Part shown: piece after piece, positions 54,907 to 63,941 of the stretch
Layout of the letters: each line of letters starts with the position of its first letter
How positions within the stretch are numbered: position 1 is the first letter of the stretch
From: Terriglobia bacterium
Lineage (GTDB): Bacteria > Acidobacteriota > Terriglobia > UBA7540
Direction of reading: 5' to 3'
Assembly: GCA_030041095.1 (NCBI GenBank)
Contig: JASHON010000169.1
Span: 1-64,000 of the forward strand
Length of the DNA: 64,000 nt
Made by a program: the position numbers and the translations under genes
The notes under the pieces: model-generated
Told to the model about the DNA's origin: nothing
Database searches by the model: none
The model's input: only the letters and a program-made list of their open reading frames with translations

Positions 54907-56216
54907 GCTTCGTCCAGCAGCTCGATGACGTGCATCACCCGGCGCTCCGGCCGGGAACTGGCTCGCACCCCGGCGCTCAGTTGGAGCAGGCAGCCCGGAT
55001 TGGCGGTCACAATCCAATCCGCTTCCGATTCATCCACCCGCTTCATTTTGCTTTGAAGAAGGCGGGAAGCCATCTCCGGATGCAGCACGTTATAGATTCC
55101 TGCGCTGCCACAGCAAATTTCGCTCTCTTTGAGCTCAATGAGATTGATTCCTGGAACGTGAGCCATCAGATTGCGCGGGGCGGAACGGATGCGCTGAGCG
55201 TGTAAAAGATGGCAAGAGTCCTGGTACGTGACGCGCCGCTCGAGCCGGCCAAAGCTGGAGTTCAAGCCGATCTCGTCCAGGAATTCTGTCACGTCCCTCA
55301 TCCGCTTGCTGAAGGCCTGCGCCGCGGTGTAGTGCGCCTGCTGTTCGTGCTCGAAAAGCTGCGGATATTCTTTCAAGACGGAGCCGCAGCCGGCGGCGTT
55401 CGTAACGATGGCGTCAAAACCACCGTCTTCGAAGACGCGGATGTTCCTCAGCGCGAGCTCCCGCGCCCGCTCCCGCAGCCCGGAATGAACTTGAAGTGCG
55501 CCGCAACATCCCTGGCCGGCGGGTATAACGACTTCGCAGCCGTTCCGGGCGAGCACGCGCACCGTCGCTTCGTTCAGGCGAGCAAAAGCGAGTGAAGCGA
55601 TGCACCCGGCAAGGAACCCGACCCTGTACCGTCGTGGACCTTCGGCGGGAACCACCGCGCCGAGCCGTTCGGTGAAGAACGGCTTCTCCATGCGAGGAGC
55701 GAGCGGAGCGAGCGCGGCAACATGACGAGGAAGAAGCTTCAGCAGACCGGAAGCGAGAACCACCCTTTCCGCGCCTGAGCGTTGATAGAAGCGGAGCAGC
55801 TTGCCTAGCTTCTCCAACCGGCTGGGATGCGGAAGGATCTGGCAGAGAAAAAAGCGTTGCAAAAGCCGAAAGGCTGCGGGACGGCGGTAATATTCTTGAA
55901 TCTGGCCGCGGGCGGCTTCCACCAGGCGCCCGTACTCAACGCCCGAGGGGCAGGCCGTCTCGCACGAGCGGCAATCGAGGCAGAGATCGATGTGACGCAC
56001 GAAGCTCTCCGCGACGGCAAGCCTCCCGCGATCCACCTGAATCATCTGATGGATTCGGCCGCGCGGGGAATCCATTTCCAAACCCAACTCGCGATAGGTT
56101 GGGCAGGCATTCAAGCACAGCCCGCAATGAATGCACTTCGAGTATTCTTCCCAGCGAGGCTTCTCGCCCGGGCCGTAGCCGACAAAGCCTCCTCCTGCTG
56201 CAGTCGTCGCTTTCAC
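54870..56216 (-). CDS. glcF: Glycolate oxidase iron-sulfur subunit
   Basis: A 448-residue protein. Two 4Fe-4S motifs, CIHCGLCLNACP (Cys28-31-34-38) and CLDCRSCETACP (Cys79-82-85-89), are followed by two CCG domains (GCCGALQVHSG, EICCGSAGIYN). It passes electrons from the flavoprotein GlcD. The GTG start at 56216 forms GTGA with the glcE stop and has GGAGGATT just upstream, so I reject the longer frame to 56264. Third gene in glcDEF. Confidence 0.93.
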   Translation of the reverse strand: MKATTAAGGGFVGYGPGEKPRWEEYSKCIHCGLCLNACPTYRELGLEMDSPRGRIHQMIQVDRGRLAVAESFVRHIDLCLDCRSCETACPSGVEYGRLVEAARGQIQEYYRRPAAFRLLQRFFLCQILPHPSRLEKLGKLLRFYQRSGAERVVLASGLLKLLPRHVAALAPLAPRMEKPFFTERLGAVVPAEGPRRYRVGFLAGCIASLAFARLNEATVRVLARNGCEVVIPAGQGCCGALQVHSGLRERARELALRNIRVFEDGGFDAIVTNAAGCGSVLKEYPQLFEHEQQAHYTAAQAFSKRMRDVTEFLDEIGLNSSFGRLERRVTYQDSCHLLHAQRIRSAPRNLMAHVPGINLIELKESEICCGSAGIYNVLHPEMASRLLQSKMKRVDESEADWIVTANPGCLLQLSAGVRASSRPERRVMHVIELLDEAYECNSASGRRI

Positions 56217-57562
56217 AATCCTCCTACGTAACGGCCGGGAGAAAGCGCCCCGTGGGGATCCCAAACATTTTTCAGTTCTCGCATAACCCTGAAATCGTCT
56301 CCCATCGGGCCCCAGGAATCAACGCCCGGTCCCATTTCTATGGGCCAACGCTCCACCACCAGCGAACCGCCTTTGCCAACTACGGCGCCTCGCAGCCGCT
56401 CAACGAGCGTGAATAAGTTCTCGAACGGTGGCTCCGGCAGCAGAAATACCCGGACGATGCCCGTTCCGAGCTGAGCGAAACACGCAAGGGGCACTCGGGC
56501 ACGCCCGGTTTCACTCCGGGCGTGCGCGAGAAACTCTTCCACGCCATCAATTGGAAGAGCCGCTTTCAGCAGGACTTCATGCGAGCCGCTGGCGTTTGGC
56601 GGCGGGTTGCATTCCGTAATTCGCTGCCACCCCGGCCGAGCTTCGTCGTCCGCTATCTCGCGTGGTTCAAGCCCCACGCTGCGTGCCAGCTCGATCGCAG
56701 CGGCGATCGAGCGGCGAATCACCCGCTCGGAGCCTCCAAACTCAATCCAAATATCGAAGGTGTCTGAACCCTGCGACCATGGCGCGCCTGCCAACCTTCG
56801 TCCTCCCTCATCCATCAACACTGCGCGGAGTGGATTGAGCGGAGATCTCAACAATTTCCTCCGGAACATTTGAGTGCCATTGAGAGCGGCGGCATGGAAG
56901 GCCCATGTGGAGCGGCAGGCGGGCGCGGGAAACAGCTTCAAATTGATATCCACAATGACGCCGAGCGTTCCGAAGGAGCCAACAAACAGCTTCGTCAGGT
57001 CATAGCCGGCAACGTTCTTTACCACTCGCCCACCCGTCTTAATGATTTTCCCCTCAGTGGTGGCTATGCTTAAGCCAAGCACCATATCGCGAGGCGCGCC
57101 ATACCTCGCGCGGTACGGGCCGGAAGCGTTCGCAGCCACGATCCCTCCCAGGCTGGCACGGTCCCCTCCAGGCGGATCGAGGGGAATCCAAAGCTGGTGG
57201 CGCGCGAGGAAATGCTGGAAGTCGCCCAGCTTCATCCCCGGCTCGACGCTCACGGTAAGATCGTTCGGCTCGTATCGCCACACCTGATTCAATTCTTTAA
57301 CGGAAAGCGCGATGTCGTAACGGCGAGGAGGGTTTCCGATGGGAAGTTTGGTCGCGTTGCGGCAAGGGATAACGGCCAGACCGCTCTCCGAAGCAAAGCG
57401 AAGAGCGGCAGCCACGGATTCCGGAGTGGTTGGGTACGCCACGCAATGCGGGGCTATTCCCCCCGTGGCCAGCGCAGCGCAGGTCGAAGGCTCAGCGGTA
57501 ACTTGCTGCCCGCCCATCGTCGAGGCAAGCCCGGCGAGCCAGACTTCAGCGGCGTTCGTCAC
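56213..57562 (-). CDS. glcE: Glycolate oxidase FAD-binding subunit
   Basis: A 449-residue FAD-binding type-4 protein. VAYPTTPESVAAALRFASESGLAVIPCRNATKLPIGNPP, LGGIVAANASGPYRARYGAPRDMVLGL and GRVVKNVAGYDLTKLFVGSFGTLGVI are typical of GlcE. It pairs with GlcD and GlcF in a membrane-linked complex oxidising glycolate to glyoxylate. Its start overlaps the glcD end by 17 bases. Confidence 0.93.
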   Translation of the reverse strand: MTNAAEVWLAGLASTMGGQQVTAEPSTCAALATGGIAPHCVAYPTTPESVAAALRFASESGLAVIPCRNATKLPIGNPPRRYDIALSVKELNQVWRYEPNDLTVSVEPGMKLGDFQHFLARHQLWIPLDPPGGDRASLGGIVAANASGPYRARYGAPRDMVLGLSIATTEGKIIKTGGRVVKNVAGYDLTKLFVGSFGTLGVIVDINLKLFPAPACRSTWAFHAAALNGTQMFRRKLLRSPLNPLRAVLMDEGGRRLAGAPWSQGSDTFDIWIEFGGSERVIRRSIAAAIELARSVGLEPREIADDEARPGWQRITECNPPPNASGSHEVLLKAALPIDGVEEFLAHARSETGRARVPLACFAQLGTGIVRVFLLPEPPFENLFTLVERLRGAVVGKGGSLVVERWPIEMGPGVDSWGPMGDDFRVMRELKNVWDPHGALSPGRYVGGL

Positions 57563-59015
57563 CTGGCCCTCCCGCGCCGGCGCTGACCCGTAATTCTCCG
57601 CACATCTTGCCGGTCGGCAACACCTTGCCCGGGTTAAGCATTCCGTCCGGGTTAAAAACGGACTTGATGGTCCGCATCATCGCAAGGTCATTCTCGGAGA
57701 AAAGGACCGGCATCAATTCGTTTTTCTCCAGTCCCACCCCGTGCTCTCCCGTAATCGATCCACCCAGCTCCACACAGCGAGTAATAATCTCGCCTGCCGC
57801 CTGAACCACGCGGCGCGATTGTTCCGGATTGCGGCTGTCGTACATCAGCAGCGGATGCAGATTTCCATCGCCGGCATGAAAAATGTTGCCAATGCGCAGC
57901 CCGTATTTGCTTTCCATGGATGCGATGAACTCCATCATCTCCGGCAGGCGCGTGCGCGGGATTACCCCGTCCTGGACGTAATAGCTGGGACTGATGCGGC
58001 CCAGCGCGCCGAAGGCGTTCTTGCGCCCACGCCACAGCAATTCGCGCTCCGCAGACGTCCGTGCCCGGCGGACCTCGCGCGCGAGGTTTTCACCACAAAC
58101 GGCTTCAATCTGCGCCGCGTCTTCTGTCGCCGCCTCCTCGATGCCTTCAACCTCAATAAGCAACACGGCGGCAGAATCCATCGGATAACCGGCATGCGTG
58201 GCTTCCTCAACGGCGCGCAGCGTAAATCCATCCATCATTTCCAGGGCCGAGGGCGTAATGCCGCGTGCGGTGATGGCGGCGACGGTGCGCGTCGCGTCCG
58301 CCACTGAATCGAACACGGCCAGGAGCGTTTGCACCATTTCCGGCTTCCGGCAAAGCCGAACGGTAATCTCAGTGACGATTCCAAGCGTTCCTTCTGAGCC
58401 CACCATCAGCCCCGTCAGATCATAGCCCGGACGGTCCCAGCAACTGCCTCCGGTGTGGACGACGGATGCGTCGGGAAGCACCACCTCGAGGCCCAACACG
58501 TGGTTTGTCGTCACGCCATACGCCAGCGTATGAGGCCCTCCGGAGTTTTCTGCGACGTTCCCTCCCAGCGTGCACGCTTTCTGGCTGGAAGGATCCGGCG
58601 CGTAATAGTAGCCCTCCGCGGCGACGGCAAGCGAGAGATCGGCATTCACCACCCCGGGTTGCACGCGGGCTCTCTGGTTCTCAAGATCGATGGCGAGAAT
58701 CTTATTCATTCGCGAAAAGCCCACAACGATGCCCCCAACGGCAGCCACGGCGCCGCCACTCAGTCCCGTCCCGGCGCCCCGAGCCACAATGGGGATCCGC
58801 TCCCGCGCGGCCAGCCGGACGATTTCCACCACGTCTTCGGTGGACAAGGGAAAGACGACGGCATCCGGCGTTCCATGCGTCGAGAGCCCGTCATATTCGT
58901 AGAGCATCAGGTCTTCAGGTTGGTAGAGCACGTGATCGCGGCCCAACAATCGCTGAAGCGAATCGACCACCCGCGCCTTCTGAGATGGCAAAATCCCGCC
59001 CGGTTCCACGCTCAT
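57546..59015 (-). CDS. glcD: Glycolate oxidase catalytic subunit
   Basis: A 489-residue FAD-linked oxidase. The FAD site RGAGTGLSGGA (about 80-90), GNVAENSGGPHTLAYGVT and GSEGTLGIVTEITVRL are seen, and the C-terminal domain has NIFHAGDGNLHPLLMYD and ITGEHGVGLEK with the metal/substrate His residues. It may act on glycolate or D-lactate; the glcE and glcF neighbours favour glycolate. I use ATG 59015, with AAGGAG about 14 bases ahead; ATG 59054 is an alternative. No malate synthase gene is present. Confidence 0.93.
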   Translation of the reverse strand: MSVEPGGILPSQKARVVDSLQRLLGRDHVLYQPEDLMLYEYDGLSTHGTPDAVVFPLSTEDVVEIVRLAARERIPIVARGAGTGLSGGAVAAVGGIVVGFSRMNKILAIDLENQRARVQPGVVNADLSLAVAAEGYYYAPDPSSQKACTLGGNVAENSGGPHTLAYGVTTNHVLGLEVVLPDASVVHTGGSCWDRPGYDLTGLMVGSEGTLGIVTEITVRLCRKPEMVQTLLAVFDSVADATRTVAAITARGITPSALEMMDGFTLRAVEEATHAGYPMDSAAVLLIEVEGIEEAATEDAAQIEAVCGENLAREVRRARTSAERELLWRGRKNAFGALGRISPSYYVQDGVIPRTRLPEMMEFIASMESKYGLRIGNIFHAGDGNLHPLLMYDSRNPEQSRRVVQAAGEIITRCVELGGSITGEHGVGLEKNELMPVLFSENDLAMMRTIKSVFNPDGMLNPGKVLPTGKMCGELRVSAGAGGPGDERR

Positions 59016-59094
59016 TCTGAAGTCCCGCTCCTTGTTCTGATTGTAACGCGCCATCGCCGAAATCACGCTCAGGCAAGGCGACTTTCTTTTTGTT

Positions 59095-59122
59095 TTGTCC
59101 GGCCGGACTTTACCGCTACAAT
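59095..59122 (+). promoter_or_regulatory. Predicted promoter of ruvC-ruvA
   Basis: TTGTCC (-35, 59095-59100) and TACAAT (-10, 59117-59122) are separated by 16 bases. Transcription would begin about 59129, almost at the ruvC ATG (59131), which has no ribosome binding site. A leaderless message is likely. Confidence 0.6.
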
Positions 59123-59130
59123 CCTATCCG

Positions 59131-59787
59131 ATGGCCAAAGCTGCATCGAGCCGGTTCCGCATCGTTGGGATCGATCCGGGTCTGAATCTCACCGGTTATG
59201 GACTGGTCGACTTGCGCGCGGGGGAAATCGGGCTCTGCGAGGCGGGAGTCATCCGTCTGCCGCGAGCCGATGGAGAGAATCTACCGGAGCGCCTTGCCCT
59301 GCTGTTCGGAGAGCTGGTTGAATTGCTGGACGAATTTCGGCCTCAACAGATGTGCCTGGAGGAAGTGTACAGCCACGCGTTTTATCCCCAGACTGCCATC
59401 TTAATGAGTCACGCGCGGGGCGTGATTTGCCTTGCCGCCTGCCAGGCAGGCATTCCCGTCCTGAGTCTTCCCGCAAAACGCATCAAGCAGTCGGTCACGG
59501 GAAATGGAAACGCCAGCAAGCTCCAGGTGCAGCGCGCCGTGCGCCAGTTCTTTTCCCTCGACCGTACTCCACATCCGCCTGACGTTGCCGATGCGCTTGC
59601 TTCAGCGCTCTGTTGCGCCAACTCGCTGCAGCACGGAACCGTTTTCGTGTCATCGGCGGGCAGAACAGGAGCAACCGGCAGCAAGGCTGAGTCGCTCGTT
59701 CGCGGGGCGCGACTCGTCGGCAAAGCCCGAACCAAAATCCGCAGGCGCCACTCTCCTGGACCGGCCCTGCCTGCGACTCTTCTATGA
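59131..59787 (+). CDS. ruvC: Crossover junction endodeoxyribonuclease RuvC
   Basis: A 218-residue resolvase of Holliday junctions. The acidic residues are in IVGIDPGLNLTGYG (Asp15), CLEEVYSH and PPDVADALASALC. KQSVTGNGNASKLQVQRAV is the DNA-binding segment. The last ~45 residues (after CANSL) form a basic tail, SLVRGARLVGKARTKIRRR, that most homologues lack. The stop overlaps the ruvA ATG in ATGA. No ruvB is in the window. Confidence 0.95.
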   Translation: MAKAASSRFRIVGIDPGLNLTGYGLVDLRAGEIGLCEAGVIRLPRADGENLPERLALLFGELVELLDEFRPQQMCLEEVYSHAFYPQTAILMSHARGVICLAACQAGIPVLSLPAKRIKQSVTGNGNASKLQVQRAVRQFFSLDRTPHPPDVADALASALCCANSLQHGTVFVSSAGRTGATGSKAESLVRGARLVGKARTKIRRRHSPGPALPATLL

Positions 59788-60446
59788 TTGCCGAACTTAC
59801 GGGAGAAATTCTCTACGACCGGATTCAGCGGCACTCTCTTCTGCTCAAAGCGGGGCCCATGTGCTTTGAGATTCTCGTGCCCTCCGGCATCGCCTCGCGC
59901 CTGCGGCAAACAGCGGAAGCGGAGCGACTGAACCCCATGACGATCTATACCATTTTCTACATTGACGGCGCGGTGGGCAGAGGCCACCTGACCCCGCGCT
60001 TGGTGGGTTTCCTCGACCCGCTCGACCGTGAGTTCTTTGAGGCCTTTACCACCGTACCCGGTGTTGGCTTCATGCGTGCGCTGAAATGCCTGGTGCGGCC
60101 GCTCACCGAAATTGCAAGCGCCATCGAAAACGGCGATACCGCGCTCTTGAAGGAGTTGCCGCATATCGGCGCGAAAACGGCCGAACGCATCGTAACAGAG
60201 CTTCGCGGCAAAATGGCGAAATTTGCGCTCGCGGAGCGGGTTGAGCCCCTCGCCATCGAGAAGGAAACAGATGCTGATCTCAGGGCTGAAGCGCTCCAGG
60301 TTTTGGAGCAGTTGGAATATTCCCGCGCCGAAGCACAACGCATGGTGGAAAAAGTCTTCGCTCAGCATCGCCACTTGAAGACCGGCGAAGAATTTCTCCG
60401 CAAAGTCTTCGAGCAACGCCGCGCAGGGCCGGAGTCCCAGGGTTGA
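59784..60446 (+). CDS. ruvA: Holliday junction branch migration protein RuvA
   Basis: A 220-residue protein. An OB-fold N domain (about 1-65) is followed by helix-hairpin-helix motifs (VPGVGFMRALKCLV, LPHIGAKTAERIVTELRGKM) and a C-terminal RuvB-binding helix bundle (LEQLEYSRAEAQRMVEKVF). It tetramerises on four-way junctions. It overlaps ruvC by four bases. The first HhH has GVGFMRAL in place of the usual GVGPKxAL, a minor variation. Confidence 0.95.
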   Translation: MIAELTGEILYDRIQRHSLLLKAGPMCFEILVPSGIASRLRQTAEAERLNPMTIYTIFYIDGAVGRGHLTPRLVGFLDPLDREFFEAFTTVPGVGFMRALKCLVRPLTEIASAIENGDTALLKELPHIGAKTAERIVTELRGKMAKFALAERVEPLAIEKETDADLRAEALQVLEQLEYSRAEAQRMVEKVFAQHRHLKTGEEFLRKVFEQRRAGPESQG

Positions 60447-60471
60447 TTCTCTGTCGCCGGAAGGCAGACAG

Positions 60472-60493
60472 GCTTTTTCCGCGGCCTGCTAAG
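60472..60493 (+). repeat. Half-copy of the MITE terminal repeat
   Basis: AGGCTTTTTCCGCGGCCTGC resembles the right end of the element at 27666-27792 with one internal change (GCGGCC for GCAGCC). It lies between the convergent ruvA and NmrA-like genes and has no matching left end nearby. Confidence 0.5.
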
Positions 60494-61391
60494 CGCCGGC
60501 GGCCTTTTGCTGATAACGCGGTACGAAGACTTCGTCGATGAACGTTTCGATCGAAGTGGGTGTCGTGTTGGCTTGGGAGCGCGGCTCGAGCGCGCGCATG
60601 TAAGTGGAGTTCAGCGCGTCCGTCATTTCCAGAATCAGGTCCGCCATGTTCGCAGACATGCCCAATTGAACGAAAATGGGCCTCACCTGTTGAGGTGGAA
60701 GCTGTTGGTATCTCAGTTCCGGCTTCCCAATCGCCTTGCCAATGATCGTGGCGACTTCGGCATAGCTCACATCCCGCTGGCCAAGCAGCTCAACGGCCTT
60801 CTTACCTTTGAAATCCAGCTTCAACAGGAATTCTGCCGCTGCGTTGCCAATATCCTTCGTGGCGATCAATGGCAGAGGAAGGTCTGCTCGAAGGGGTCCT
60901 GCTACCATTCCAAAGTTCCGAACCACGTCTGTCTGGGGCAGAAGATTCTCCATAAAGTAACCCGCCCGCAAGTAGACGGCGTCCAGGGCCGCAATCTCGT
61001 CCATCTGGCGCTCGAGGTTGTGCAACCCCATCACCGGCCCTGTCTTTTCCGGTTTATCCGCACCCACGCTGCTAAGAACGACGGCTTGGGGGACGCCTGC
61101 CTTCCGGATGGCCGCGGTTACTGCATCCGATATTCTCTGGGAAACCGAAAGCACGTCCGGGGCCGCGGGGCTCGGCGGGATCAGCACAAACGCCGCTTGC
61201 GCCCCTTCGAATGCTCTCGTAAGCCCTTCCGTGTCCGCCAGGTCCACGGCCATCGCCTGAGCGCCTTTCGCCGTCAAGCGTGCCAGTTTCGCCGCGTCCC
61301 GGCCAAGCACGCGCACCTGCCGCCCGCGAGCCAGGAGCTTCTCTGCCACAACGCTTCCGGTATTTCCACTGGCGCCTGCAATGACGTACAT
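60489..61391 (-). CDS. NmrA-like NAD(P)-binding protein
   Basis: A 300-residue atypical short-chain dehydrogenase. The Rossmann motif is YVIAGASGNTGSVVAEKLL (2-20), followed by VLGRDAAKLARL and FVLIPPS. No Tyr-x3-Lys catalytic pair is clear, fitting NmrA/quinone-oxidoreductase-2-like sensors or reductases. GGGAGG with 8-base spacing selects ATG 61391 over the GTG at 61400. The DUF169 gene lies upstream on the same strand. Confidence 0.85.
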   Translation of the reverse strand: MYVIAGASGNTGSVVAEKLLARGRQVRVLGRDAAKLARLTAKGAQAMAVDLADTEGLTRAFEGAQAAFVLIPPSPAAPDVLSVSQRISDAVTAAIRKAGVPQAVVLSSVGADKPEKTGPVMGLHNLERQMDEIAALDAVYLRAGYFMENLLPQTDVVRNFGMVAGPLRADLPLPLIATKDIGNAAAEFLLKLDFKGKKAVELLGQRDVSYAEVATIIGKAIGKPELRYQQLPPQQVRPIFVQLGMSANMADLILEMTDALNSTYMRALEPRSQANTTPTSIETFIDEVFVPRYQQKAAGA

Positions 61392-61451
61392 ATCTCGCAC
61401 CTCCCTATGGGATGTATCTTTGATGAATTGAGGGGTGAGAGGGGTTCAAGG

Positions 61452-62150
61452 CTACGCCCTGTTCCGCTCTTCATGAAACAATTGAAGCTCGCGGTTAGCG
61501 GCCACGATTCGTTCCAGCCCGGTAATGAAAGACGAAAGCTTGGCTCCCGGAATGGCAAAATAAAGATCGTTTTCGCCGAGCCCCGTGTAGACGCGATTGC
61601 CAATGCACCCGAAGCTGGGAATGACGCATCCGGACTCAATGGCTGCGGGAATGAACGCACAGGTCGGCCTTCCCATCAAGCCGCCTGGCAAAGAAATGCC
61701 CGCTGCGATTGCAGCCTCGCTGAGCAGCATCAAGCCTTTCGCGTTTGTTGAGAGAATCACCACGTCCGGTGGAAACGGCGACCGGGCGAGTGGCGCGTAA
61801 ACAGCCACCTGCAACGGGGCAGCACGATGGGGGATCGATCCCACTTCTTCCGCGCGCAGGTAGCCGATCTCGAGCATCCGCCCCACCACCGATTTCATCT
61901 CATCCGCTTTTTCAGGAGGCAGTGAGGCGCCGTGCGTGTACGCCCCAACGGTGCAACCCAGATGGTCTCCCGCCGTTGTGCAGAAGACTTCTCCATCACT
62001 GGCTCGCCTCCAATAGGCGCAGCTTGCCGGCGCCGCAGATTTCAGTCGTGGAACGGATGCCGGAGCTTGATCCATAAACGCGATGGAGACAGGCTGGCGC
62101 TCCATGTCCAACAAGTTCCCAAGCTTTTTTCCTAACTCGGTGTAGTCCAT
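61452..62150 (-). CDS. DUF169-family protein
   Basis: A 232-residue protein. The pattern MDYTELGKKLGNLLDMERQPVSIAFMD, then ASCAYWRRASDGEVFCTTAGDHLGCTVGAYTHG, and GRPTCAFIPAAIESGCVIPSFGCIGNR matches DUF169 with its conserved cysteines. Five or six Cys suggest a metal or Fe-S site. Function is unknown. I chose the second of two tandem ATGs (62150), 5 bases after GGAG. It precedes the NmrA-like gene by 60 bases on the same strand. Confidence 0.82.
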   Translation of the reverse strand: MDYTELGKKLGNLLDMERQPVSIAFMDQAPASVPRLKSAAPASCAYWRRASDGEVFCTTAGDHLGCTVGAYTHGASLPPEKADEMKSVVGRMLEIGYLRAEEVGSIPHRAAPLQVAVYAPLARSPFPPDVVILSTNAKGLMLLSEAAIAAGISLPGGLMGRPTCAFIPAAIESGCVIPSFGCIGNRVYTGLGENDLYFAIPGAKLSSFITGLERIVAANRELQLFHEERNRA

Positions 62151-62301
62151 CATTTCTCCTTCTTCCTCGCCTCCGGTAGACCGGCGAAAGATTGAATCTG
62201 CGGCGCTGAATTGCTCAAAAACTCCCGCGCATCCTATGACACGTTCTCGATGATACCAGAATAACAAGGCTGCAGGTGAGCCAGTCGGCCCCGAACAGGC
62301 A

Positions 62302-62310
62302 TGTTATAAT
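62302..62310 (+). promoter_or_regulatory. Extended -10 promoter of ilvE
   Basis: TGTTATAAT gives a perfect TATAAT at 62305-62310 with the upstream TG of extended -10 promoters, and no good -35. The message would carry a ~65-nt leader before the ilvE ATG. No attenuator peptide rich in Leu, Ile or Val is visible in the leader. Confidence 0.55.
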
Positions 62311-62380
62311 TCGGCCTGGATCGATTCCACACATCAGCCCGGCGTTTCGCATCGGGCAGCGCGTTGAGGAGCATTTTTAG

Positions 62381-63322
62381 ATGGCGATCGATTACTACGA
62401 GAATGTCTGGCACAACGGGAAGTTCATCCCGTGGGAGGAAGCCACGCTGCACGTGGCGTCCCACGTGGTGAGTTACGGCACGTGCCTTTTTGAAGGGATC
62501 CGTTGCTACGAAACGCCGCAAGGCCCCGCGATCTTCCGGCTGAAAGATCATGCCCAAAGGCTTGCGGATTCTTGCAAGATCTACCGCATGGAACTTGCTT
62601 ACTCCGTCGCGGACCTGCAGCAGGCCATGACGGAGCTGATTCGCGTGAATCACGCGCAGCACGCGTATATCCGTCCGCTCGTTTTCCGAGGCCTCGGCGA
62701 TCTGGGCGTCAACCCGCTGAAGAATCCGATCGAAACCTATATTCTTTGCTGGCGCTGGGGAAAATACCTGGGCGACGAGGCATTGAAAAATGGGATTGAC
62801 GTTTGCGTTTCATCGTGGAATCGCATTGCGCCCAATACCTTGCCCTCCATGGCGAAAGCTGCGGCGAATTATATGAATTCCCAGTTGATCAAGATGGAGG
62901 CTGTCGCTAACGGGTATGTCGAAGGAATCGCGCTCGACCACACCGGTAATGTGAGTGAAGGAAGCGGCGAAAACATCTTTGTGGTTCGAAACAACCGCAT
63001 CGTGACCCCGCCTCTTGCCAATTCGGTGCTTCCCGGCATCACGCGCGATTCCGTGATAACGCTGGCGGAAGAGTTGGGCTTGCCGGTCAGCGAGCAAGTG
63101 GTGCCGCGGGAAGCGCTTTACATAGCAGACGAGGTTTTCTTCTGTGGAACCGCTGCGGAGATCACGCCGCTCCGGTCTATCGATCGGATCGTGATTGGCA
63201 AGGGCCGGCCGGGCCCGGTCACGCGTGAGCTTCAGGAGCGCCTTCTGGCGATTGCGTCGGGACGCGCTGAAGATAAGTATGGCTGGCTCGCTTACGTCCA
63301 TCAGCCCGTTGCCGCCCGCTGA
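62381..63322 (+). CDS. ilvE: Branched-chain amino acid aminotransferase
   Basis: A 313-residue class IV PLP enzyme. WHNGKFIPWEEATLHVASHVVSYGTCLFEGIRCY (10-43), the PLP lysine in LPSMAKAAANY (about 158) and EGIALDHTGNVSEGSGENIFVV with FFCGTAAEITP are diagnostic of IlvE. It performs the last step of valine, isoleucine and leucine synthesis. GAGGAG lies 11 bases before ATG. No other ilv or leu gene is near. Confidence 0.95.
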   Translation: MAIDYYENVWHNGKFIPWEEATLHVASHVVSYGTCLFEGIRCYETPQGPAIFRLKDHAQRLADSCKIYRMELAYSVADLQQAMTELIRVNHAQHAYIRPLVFRGLGDLGVNPLKNPIETYILCWRWGKYLGDEALKNGIDVCVSSWNRIAPNTLPSMAKAAANYMNSQLIKMEAVANGYVEGIALDHTGNVSEGSGENIFVVRNNRIVTPPLANSVLPGITRDSVITLAEELGLPVSEQVVPREALYIADEVFFCGTAAEITPLRSIDRIVIGKGRPGPVTRELQERLLAIASGRAEDKYGWLAYVHQPVAAR

Positions 63323-63332
63323 CGCGCTTCCA

Positions 63333-63372
63333 GCAGGATGCTGGAAAACGCTTTCAACGAATGTCATTCTGA
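63333..63372 (+). repeat. 40-bp dispersed repeat, copy 2
   Basis: Identical at 37 of 40 bases to the reverse complement of 2614-2653. It starts 11 bases after the ilvE stop. The following CCGCAGCGAAGAATCTC resembles REP-like sequence also seen near 190-260. Confidence 0.8.
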
Positions 63373-63500
63373 CCGCAGCGAAGAATCTCAGCATTCGTTG
63401 GCGGTAAAGCTGAAACAATGGAGCTTACGCTCGCTGCCTGGCTGGCCCGGTCGGACGCCGCAGGAGTGACCGATGCGGCAGAACCTGCGCGTGAAAGACG

Positions 63501-63941
63501 ATGAGTATGGCTCAGCGAACGTCAGGAAGTCTCCAGCTAAAAGCAGCTCGCGCGAAACGAAGCGCCTCAGTTCTGGGCTCTCGGAAGCTCGTGGCTTTTG
63601 TGGCTACGAGTGACGCGGCTCGTGCCAAGGTCTTTTATCGCGACACTCTCGGTCTGCGTCTGATCCGCGAGGACAGATTTGCGCTGGTGTTCGACGCAGA
63701 TGGAACCATGTTGCGGGTGACGACCGTCCCGGAAGTCGTGGCCGCAAGCTATACGGTTTTGGGATGGCAGGTGCCCAACATTGTCCAGACGGCGAAACGG
63801 TTGCAAAAGGCTGGCGTCACGCTTGCGCGCTACCCAGGCATGAAGCAGGATGCACGGGGCGTCTGGAGCTCGCCGGGTGGCGCTAAAGTAGCGTGGTTCA
63901 AGGATCCGGATGGAAACACGCTGAGCGTCACGCAGTTTTGA
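63501..63941 (+). CDS. VOC-family (glyoxalase-fold) protein
   Basis: A 146-residue protein. After a 25-residue basic start, the beta-alpha-beta-beta-beta pattern begins with KLVAFVATSDAARAKVFYRDTLGLRL and ends with KVAWFKDPDGNTLSVTQF, where the last Glu/Gln positions can bind metal. One VOC module pair fits a dimeric glyoxalase or dioxygenase-like protein. The true start could be ATG 63507. Function is unknown. Confidence 0.83.
   Translation: MSMAQRTSGSLQLKAARAKRSASVLGSRKLVAFVATSDAARAKVFYRDTLGLRLIREDRFALVFDADGTMLRVTTVPEVVAASYTVLGWQVPNIVQTAKRLQKAGVTLARYPGMKQDARGVWSSPGGAKVAWFKDPDGNTLSVTQF

Noticed and set aside
60507-61751. 414-codon open frame across the NmrA-like gene and into the DUF169 gene
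   Set aside because: It lies antisense to two well-supported genes and has no ribosome site.
62311-62380. Amino-acid attenuator in the ilvE leader
   Set aside because: No leader peptide rich in branched-chain codons and no terminator hairpin.
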